A program made the translations under genes and the position numbers. Shown here piece by piece: positions 1 through 5,242 of a stretch of DNA of 5,242 nt (the stretch's first letter is position 1; every line of letters starts with the position of its first letter). This stretch comes from Deltaproteobacteria bacterium (GTDB taxonomy: Bacteria > Desulfobacterota > Deferrimicrobia > Deferrimicrobiales > Deferrimicrobiaceae): assembly GCA_003513855.1 (NCBI GenBank), contig DOTC01000054.1, forward strand, positions 741 to 5,982, read 5' to 3'. The notes under the pieces were generated by a model. That model saw nothing but the letters and a program-made list of their open reading frames with translations. It did no database searches and was not told the origin of the DNA.

Positions 1-413
1 TCGAACCGCAGATCCCGCGCGATCGTGATGCTCCGGTAGGGATTCGCATCCTGCCCCCGGATGATCTTCTCCCGGATCTCCCCGGCATCGAGCTCCAGCA
101 CCTCGGAGAGCAGCTGCAGCTCCCCCTCGATGGCCTTCACGTCCACCGGCGTGACGATGAGATCGAAGGATGCCTGGGTCTCGGCGATCGGCCGCCCTCT
201 CCTGTCGAGAATGACGCCGCGGGGGGCCCTGACGACCCGGATCCGTATTCTGTTGTTCTCGGAAAGTGTCCGGAGTTCTTCGTACTTCACTACCTGCAGC
301 CAGTACAGGCGCCCCAGGAGGAGGAAAAACAGAGTCAGCCCGATTCCCTGGAGGATGCGGATCCTCGATGCGATCCAGGGGTCCTGTTCCCGCTTCCGAA
401 TGCGCTCCTTCAT
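1..413 (-). CDS. mrdA: Penicillin-binding protein 2 (peptidoglycan transpeptidase of the elongasome), N-terminal part, cut by window edge
   Basis: PBP2 is the inner-membrane DD-transpeptidase that cross-links side-wall peptidoglycan together with RodA and MreBCD. Only the first 137 residues lie in the window; the gene runs off at position 1, so the transpeptidase domain and its SxxK serine are not visible. What is seen: a short basic cytoplasmic tail (MKERIRKREQ), one membrane anchor at about residues 21-38 (rich in L, F and G), then the start of the PBP dimerisation/pedestal domain with the family signature ENNRIRI at 52-58 and APRGVILDRRGRPIA at about 63-77. The ATG at 413-411 overlaps the mreD stop as ATGA, so translation is probably coupled to mreD. 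An AGGA lies immediately before the ATG, too close to act as a normal Shine-Dalgarno for this start. Position directly after mreD is classical for mrdA. A related class B PBP such as FtsI is less likely because of this context. Confidence 0.93.
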   Translation of the reverse strand, partial: MKERIRKREQDPWIASRIRILQGIGLTLFFLLLGRLYWLQVVKYEELRTLSENNRIRIRVVRAPRGVILDRRGRPIAETQASFDLIVTPVDVKAIEGELQLLSEVLELDAGEIREKIIRGQDANPYRSITIARDLRF

Positions 414-895
414 TCCTGGATCCGCTGCCACCGGCCCGAGAGATCCATGAAGAGAAAAACGGCGAGAAGCGACGTCCAGGCGATCCGGACCACCTCCTCC
501 GCTCCCCGGAGCAAGGAGAACGGGTTGCCTCCCGTAAGGATCAGCAGGAGGAGGACGGACGCGGACTCGGCCGCGAGAAGTCCCGCGACGACCAGCAACA
601 GGAAGATCTCCGCGCGGAGGAAGATCCGGCGGCCGATCTCGCTCGCGGTGAAATAGACCGCCATCGAGGCGAGGAAGAACGTCCCGGGAGGGCCGGTGAT
701 CGTCACCTCGCGGAAGAGCGCGGGGGGAAGGACGGCGAGGAAACCGAGCGGTCCGGGAAGAAACAGTCCGGAGTAGACGATCGCGAGGAACGAGAAATCC
801 GGCAGGAGAAACCACGGGAGGAGGCCGGAGAGCAGCCACACGTTCGCCGCGGTTCCGGCGAACGACAGCAGGAGCAGCACGAGAACGGGTCTCAC
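410..895 (-). CDS. mreD: Rod shape-determining membrane protein MreD
   Basis: MreD is a small polytopic inner-membrane protein that works with MreC to link MreB filaments to PBP2 and RodA. The 161-residue product has the usual MreD length and is almost entirely hydrophobic, with probable membrane segments near residues 4-22, 34-60, 70-84, 96-120 and 138-152. It carries the typical early LPDF element (31-34) and a glycine/proline-rich stretch after it. Primary sequence is weakly conserved in this family, so the call rests on size, hydropathy and its place between mreC and mrdA. The start is a GTG at 895-893 that overlaps the mreC stop (GTGA), with a G-run (GGGGG) a few bases upstream that can serve as ribosome binding site. 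Its own TGA overlaps the mrdA ATG. Both overlaps indicate a tightly coupled operon. Confidence 0.9.
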   Translation of the reverse strand: MRPVLVLLLLSFAGTAANVWLLSGLLPWFLLPDFSFLAIVYSGLFLPGPLGFLAVLPPALFREVTITGPPGTFFLASMAVYFTASEIGRRIFLRAEIFLLLVVAGLLAAESASVLLLLILTGGNPFSLLRGAEEVVRIAWTSLLAVFLFMDLSGRWQRIQE

Positions 896-1734
896 GGCAT
901 CCCCCGTCGGAACGGGATCGTGGGACGGGACAGAACCACCAGGACCTCTTCGACGGAAAGCGCGTCCACGGCGCTCACCACCCGGATGTTCAGGAAGAGC
1001 CCTTCGCGGGGACGGTCCACGCTCACGACGGTGCCCAAAAGGGTCCCCTTCGGCATGCTCCCGTCGAACCCGGAAAAGAGGATCCGGTCTCCCCTCACCA
1101 CGTCCTCGGTCGGGGAGACGTACTTCAGCCGGCAGAGGTTTCCCCCCATCCCCTCGGCGATCGCCCGGGCGCGGGTGCGCTCGACGATCACGTCCGCGGC
1201 GAAGCGGCTGTCCGTAAGGAGGAGGACTTCCGAAAGACCGGGATAGGTCCGGTGGACGCGCCCGACCGCGCCGGAGGGGGTGATCACCGCCATCCCCGTC
1301 TCGATCCCCGCCGCCGCCCCCCCATCGATGAATATGCCCTGGAACCAGGGGGAGACGTCGTGCCCCACGACGCGGGCGCCGACCGTCCTCGGTTCCCGCT
1401 CCGTCGAGAACCGCAGCAATTCCTCGAGCCGCCGGTTCTCCAGAACCGCGTCACGGCTCTCCGTGAGCTTCTCCTGCAGCGCGGCCACCTCCTTCCGGAG
1501 CTCCGCGTTTTCCCTTTCGACGTGAACCAGGTCGAAGTACCTCGACCACACGGAGGAGATTCCCCGCCGGAGAAAATCGATCGACTCGTAGACGGGCCGG
1601 AAGAGGGACGCCCCGATCTCCCCGAGAAAGCGATTGGGGGAAAATCCCGGGGGGCGGACGAAGAGCTGGATCGCCGTCGCCAGAAGGGCAACCAGGAGAA
1701 GGAGACGCCACCGCGTTCTGAGGAACTTCACCAC
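892..1734 (-). CDS. mreC: Rod shape-determining protein MreC
   Basis: MreC is a bitopic inner-membrane protein whose periplasmic part binds and activates PBP2. The 280-residue product shows a short basic N-terminus, one membrane anchor at about 10-26 (LLLLVALLATAIQLFV), a coiled-coil-like stretch at about 68-110 (ERENAELRKEVAALQEKL), and then the beta-rich MreC domain at about 118-270. That domain includes conserved pieces such as ARVVGHDVSPW (120-130), TPSGAVGRV (152-160) and LLLTDSRFAADV (171-182). Length is typical. The start is a GTG at 1734-1732; the next codon is also GTG and could equally be used. No strong Shine-Dalgarno is seen before either. The frame is closed upstream by the mreB stop codon itself (same frame, 14 codons away), so the N-terminus cannot extend far. 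It lies 42 nt after mreB, and its TGA overlaps the mreD start. Confidence 0.95.
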   Translation of the reverse strand: MVKFLRTRWRLLLLVALLATAIQLFVRPPGFSPNRFLGEIGASLFRPVYESIDFLRRGISSVWSRYFDLVHVERENAELRKEVAALQEKLTESRDAVLENRRLEELLRFSTEREPRTVGARVVGHDVSPWFQGIFIDGGAAAGIETGMAVITPSGAVGRVHRTYPGLSEVLLLTDSRFAADVIVERTRARAIAEGMGGNLCRLKYVSPTEDVVRGDRILFSGFDGSMPKGTLLGTVVSVDRPREGLFLNIRVVSAVDALSVEEVLVVLSRPTIPFRRGMP

Positions 1735-1776
1735 GGCCAGCCGATCTTTGCAGCGTGGGTTACGCCCAAACCGGTA

Positions 1777-2888
<1,112 letters not shown>

Positions 2889-2915
2889 ACGGATGGAGGA
2901 CGAGGGTGGAACCCG

Positions 2916-2945
2916 TTGCATTTCCCGGGTGAAGAGGGGTACCAT
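2916..2945 (+). promoter_or_regulatory. Candidate promoter for the ppiD-like gene
   Basis: On the plus strand TTGCAT (2916-2921) is followed after 18 bases by TACCAT (2940-2945), four of six matches to TATAAT. A start near 2952 would give a leader of about 43 nt. The -35 keeps only TTG and the -10 is mediocre, so this is tentative. A rival pair, TTGGAA (2837-2842) and TATCTT (2859-2864) with 16-bp spacing, also points toward the gene but would give a leader above 120 nt. Confidence 0.3.
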
Positions 2946-2994
2946 ATACCGTTTTCATCTGACGCATTCATTCCCGACGGGAGAAATCAACGTC

Positions 2995-4863
2995 ATGCTC
3001 GACGTCCTACGCCGGAACGCCGGTTCCTGGGCCATCAAAGGCATCCTCACGTTCATCGCTCTCACCTTCATCTGGTGGGGAGTCGGCTCGTACACCCAGA
3101 GCAAGCAGGACGTAGCCGCGACAGTCGGTGACGAGAAGGTCTCCATGGCGGAGCTTGCCGAGGCGCACGCCAGGCTGGAGAAGACATACCGCGATGTGTA
3201 CGGAAAGGCGTTCACGCCGGAAATGGCGAAGGCGCTCGACCTCCGCAGGCAGGCCCTCGAGGCCCTCATCCGACGGAAGCTGCTGCTCGCCGAAGCGGGC
3301 AAAATGGGGCTGAGCACGACCAGCGAGGAGGTCCGGAGGGAGATCGCGGCGACGCCCGCGTTCCAGGTGGACGGGACGTTCCGCGAGGACCGGTACCGGA
3401 GCATTCTCGCCTACAACCGGGTTTCCCCGCAGGAGTACGAGGCCTCCCAGCGGGAGGAGATCACGCTCCGGAAGATCGAGGACCTCCTGCTCGCCTCCGC
3501 GCGGGTCCCCGCGACCGAAGCGCAGGACCTCTTCAACCTGACGCTCCGGAAGATCCGGCTTCTCGTGGTCACATCCGATCCCTCCGGGGTGCGAGGCATC
3601 CCTCCCGCGACCGAGGGCGAGATCGCGGCAAAGTACGAGCAGACCAAGGAGAGCTACCGGATCCCCGCCCGGGTGAAGCTCTCCGTTGCGCGGTTTTCCC
3701 CGGAGTCGTTCGCCCGCAAGGTAGAGCCCACCGAGCAGGAGATCCTCTCCTTCTACGAGGGAAACCCCGCAACGTTCCGCACCGAGGAGTCCCGCCTGGC
3801 CTACCCCGTCGTCATTCCCTACGCCGCCGGCACCAGGGAGGCTGCCCGCACGAGGGCGGAAGAGCTGATTGCAGAGGGAAGGAAGGGAAAAGACCGCTTC
3901 GAGAAGGTCGCGAAGAAACTGTCCCAAGACAAGGGAAGGGCGATCTGGGTCACGCGGCGCACGCTGCGGCCCGAGCTGGCCGACGCCGTCTTCTCCGCCC
4001 CGGTCGACGGGGTCGTCGGCCCCATCGACGCCGGGACCGGATTCACCGTCGTTCGCATCAACCAGATCAGATTTCCCGAAGACCTCCCGCTGGAGAAGGT
4101 CCGGGACCGCGTGGTGGACCTTCTCAAACACGAGAGGGGAAAGGACGAGGCGGTTCTGCGGGCGTACGAGGCCCACGGGAAGGCGGTGGAATCCCAGGAT
4201 CTCGCGGGGGCGTGCGCGCCGTTCGGCGTCCCCCTTGCGGAGACGGGCTGGACGAGCGACGGGGAAGGCGTTGACCTCCCCCCCGTGGTCGTCCAGGAGG
4301 CGCTGCTGCTCCAGGCGGGCGGTATCGGGCCGGTCAAGACGGTCGGGGACACCCATTTTCTCTTCCGCGTCACCGCCAAGGAGAACTCCCGCATCCCGCC
4401 CCTGTCCGATGTGCGCAACCGGGTCGTCGCCGACCTCGAGAAGGAGAAGCGGAACGACGCGGCGCGGGCGGCGCTCGAAACCGTCCTCGCCGATGCCAAG
4501 ACGGCGTCCGCCCTGAAACGGAACGCGGCGAAGGCCGGCCTGGCCGTGACGACCACCCCCTTCTTCCCTCCGCTCACCGACCCCCTCCCCGGGGCTCTCG
4601 CGGAAGCCGGGGAGATCCGGAGGGACCTGATCGAACTCTCCCCGAATTCCCCCGTATCTCCCGTCGTCTTCCCCGCCGGGACGAAATTCCTCGCGGTCGC
4701 GTTCGACGCGGAGCAGCCCGTCGACCCGAAGGAGTGGGAGGCCGGGAAGGATGCCTTCATTCGGGAATACGCGGAGCGGAAGCGGACAGGCGCCGTCGCG
4801 GCGTTCCTCGCCGAGCGCATGCAGCAGGCCAAGGTGGAGATCAACCCCGAAGCCCTCAAGTAG
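2995..4863 (+). CDS. ppiD: PpiD-like membrane-anchored periplasmic chaperone (SurA-N / parvulin-type peptidyl-prolyl isomerase family)
   Basis: PpiD-type proteins sit in the inner membrane facing the periplasm and assist folding of newly exported proteins near the Sec translocon. The 622-residue product is nearly the same length as E. coli PpiD (623 as recalled). It begins MLDVLRRNAGSWAIK, has one membrane anchor at about 16-33 (GILTFIALTFIWWGVGSY), then a SurA-N-like chaperone region at about 40-200 that includes ATPAFQVDGTFREDRYRSIL (119-138), nearly matching the E. coli stretch as I recall it. A parvulin-like domain lies at about 265-360, followed by a helical C-terminal region ending AKVEINPEALK. 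The parvulin domain lacks the usual GGD-type turn (SQDKGRAIWV instead), so isomerase activity is doubtful. The ATG at 2995 is chosen because family homology starts there and ACGGGAG lies about ten bases upstream. An in-frame ATG 34 codons earlier gives no family-like extension. The gene is divergent from mreB and convergent with hppA. Confidence 0.9.
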   Translation: MLDVLRRNAGSWAIKGILTFIALTFIWWGVGSYTQSKQDVAATVGDEKVSMAELAEAHARLEKTYRDVYGKAFTPEMAKALDLRRQALEALIRRKLLLAEAGKMGLSTTSEEVRREIAATPAFQVDGTFREDRYRSILAYNRVSPQEYEASQREEITLRKIEDLLLASARVPATEAQDLFNLTLRKIRLLVVTSDPSGVRGIPPATEGEIAAKYEQTKESYRIPARVKLSVARFSPESFARKVEPTEQEILSFYEGNPATFRTEESRLAYPVVIPYAAGTREAARTRAEELIAEGRKGKDRFEKVAKKLSQDKGRAIWVTRRTLRPELADAVFSAPVDGVVGPIDAGTGFTVVRINQIRFPEDLPLEKVRDRVVDLLKHERGKDEAVLRAYEAHGKAVESQDLAGACAPFGVPLAETGWTSDGEGVDLPPVVVQEALLLQAGGIGPVKTVGDTHFLFRVTAKENSRIPPLSDVRNRVVADLEKEKRNDAARAALETVLADAKTASALKRNAAKAGLAVTTTPFFPPLTDPLPGALAEAGEIRRDLIELSPNSPVSPVVFPAGTKFLAVAFDAEQPVDPKEWEAGKDAFIREYAERKRTGAVAAFLAERMQQAKVEINPEALK

Positions 4864-4887
4864 ACGAACCCCCCGGAAAAAGGGACG

Positions 4888-4914
4888 AAAAAGGGGCCCC
4901 CTCGGGGGCCCCTT
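4888..4914 (-). terminator. Rho-independent terminator between convergent genes, best for hppA
   Basis: A perfect 10-bp inverted repeat (AAGGGGCCCC at 4891-4900 and GGGGCCCCTT at 4905-4914) encloses a CTCG loop. Read on the minus strand the stem is followed directly by TTTTT (the last two T of the stem side plus three more, 4892-4888), the classical intrinsic form. It lies about 30 nt past the hppA stop. On the plus strand, 27 nt past the ppiD stop, only CCTT follows, so termination there would be weaker, though the hairpin may still act on both transcripts. Confidence 0.85.
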
Positions 4915-4944
4915 GCGGATGCCTGCCTTCTCCCGCGCCGTCTC

Positions 4945-5242
4945 CTACGCCTTCTCCTCGACCTTGATCCGCATCGCGTAGAAGGACCGCCAGACGAAGA
5001 CGACCGCGACGGCGAAGAACGCCGCGGCCGCGATCCGGCTGGTGGCCACGGGCAGCTCGATCGCCAGCTCGACCGCCAGCAGGCCGAACAGGGTCGTGAA
5101 CTTGATGATCGGGTTCATCGCAACCGACGACGTGTCCTTGAAGGGGTCTCCCACCGTGTCCCCGATGACGGTCGCCGCATGGAGCTCCGTCCCCTTCATG
5201 TCGAGCTCGGTCTCGACGAGCTTCTTCGCGTTGTCCCAGGCG
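4945..5242 (-). CDS. hppA: Membrane-integral ion-pumping inorganic pyrophosphatase, C-terminal part, cut by window edge
   Basis: HppA hydrolyses cytoplasmic pyrophosphate and uses the energy to move H+ or Na+ across the membrane. Only the last 98 residues are present; the gene enters from beyond position 5242. The visible part opens with [10 protein letters not shown] and continues with [20 protein letters not shown]. Together these are the conserved metal/pyrophosphate-binding loop near the C-terminus of this family. Two membrane segments follow (about residues 44-64 and 68-86 of the visible part), then a short charged tail (MRIKVEEKA) and TAG. After DPFKDT the sequence reads SSVAMNP rather than the common SGP or AGP type. 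The residues that separate K+-dependent from K+-independent, and Na+ from H+ pumps, lie outside the window, so ion specificity cannot be given. It converges on ppiD with a hairpin between, so it belongs to a separate transcription unit. Confidence 0.95.
   Translation of the reverse strand, partial: AWDNAKKLVETELDMKGTELHAATVIGDTVGDPFKDTSSVAMNPIIKFTTLFGLLAVELAIELPVATSRIAAAAFFAVAVVFVWRSFYAMRIKVEEKA

Noticed and set aside
266..1246. Plus-strand open frame of 326 codons opposite mrdA, mreD and mreC
   Set aside because: Extremely rich in R, E, G and D with no recognisable domain; it is antisense to genes with clear homology and operon structure. Shadow of high GC.
2938..2950. GGTA-CCATA-TACC small inverted repeat before ppiD
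   Set aside because: Four-base arms are expected by chance; it overlaps the candidate -10 but gives no independent evidence of a binding site.
3007..4356. Minus-strand open frame of 449 codons opposite ppiD
   Set aside because: Low-complexity R/G/L/D-rich translation with no family resemblance, while the plus strand encodes a full-length PpiD-like protein.
3819..4859. Minus-strand open frame of 346 codons opposite the ppiD 3' half
   Set aside because: Ser/Arg/Ala-rich shadow frame with no start signal or domain; the opposite strand is coding.

Overview
The window is a high-GC bacterial chromosome segment carrying ordinary housekeeping envelope genes. Codons end mostly in G or C, which leaves many long spurious open frames on the opposite strand. 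The gene set (mreB-mreC-mreD-mrdA, a PpiD-type chaperone and a membrane pyrophosphatase) and the protein sequences suggest a Gram-negative of the former Deltaproteobacteria (Geobacter-like or a related Desulfobacterota lineage). That placement rests on recalled family resemblance and is tentative.

Layout: positions 1-2808 are a minus-strand rod-shape (elongasome) operon transcribed right to left: mreB (1777-2808), a 42-nt gap, mreC (892-1734), mreD (410-895) and the 5' part of mrdA/PBP2 (cut off at position 1). mreC/mreD and mreD/mrdA overlap by 4 nt (GTGA and ATGA), which suggests translational coupling. Positions 2809-2994 are a divergent intergenic region with a good promoter for mreB and a weaker candidate for the plus-strand gene; the two proposed -35 hexamers lie in a small inverted repeat. 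Positions 2995-4863 encode a complete 622-residue PpiD-like periplasmic folding factor on the plus strand. Positions 4864-4944 hold a strong GC hairpin between convergent genes. Positions 4945-5242 are the C-terminal 98 residues of a membrane-integral pyrophosphatase (hppA) on the minus strand.

How they fit together: MreB filaments, MreC/MreD and PBP2 form the cell-elongation machinery that directs side-wall peptidoglycan synthesis. The divergent PpiD-like protein would help fold exported proteins at the outer face of the inner membrane. HppA couples pyrophosphate hydrolysis to ion pumping and appears to be an unrelated neighbour.

I found no mobile element, CRISPR array, RNA gene or previously undescribed system. 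The points worth a second look are modest: a PpiD whose parvulin domain lacks the usual GGD-type turn, the symmetric divergent promoter region, a substitution in the MreB phosphate-1 loop, and a very long spurious plus-strand frame that could mislead start calling for ppiD.
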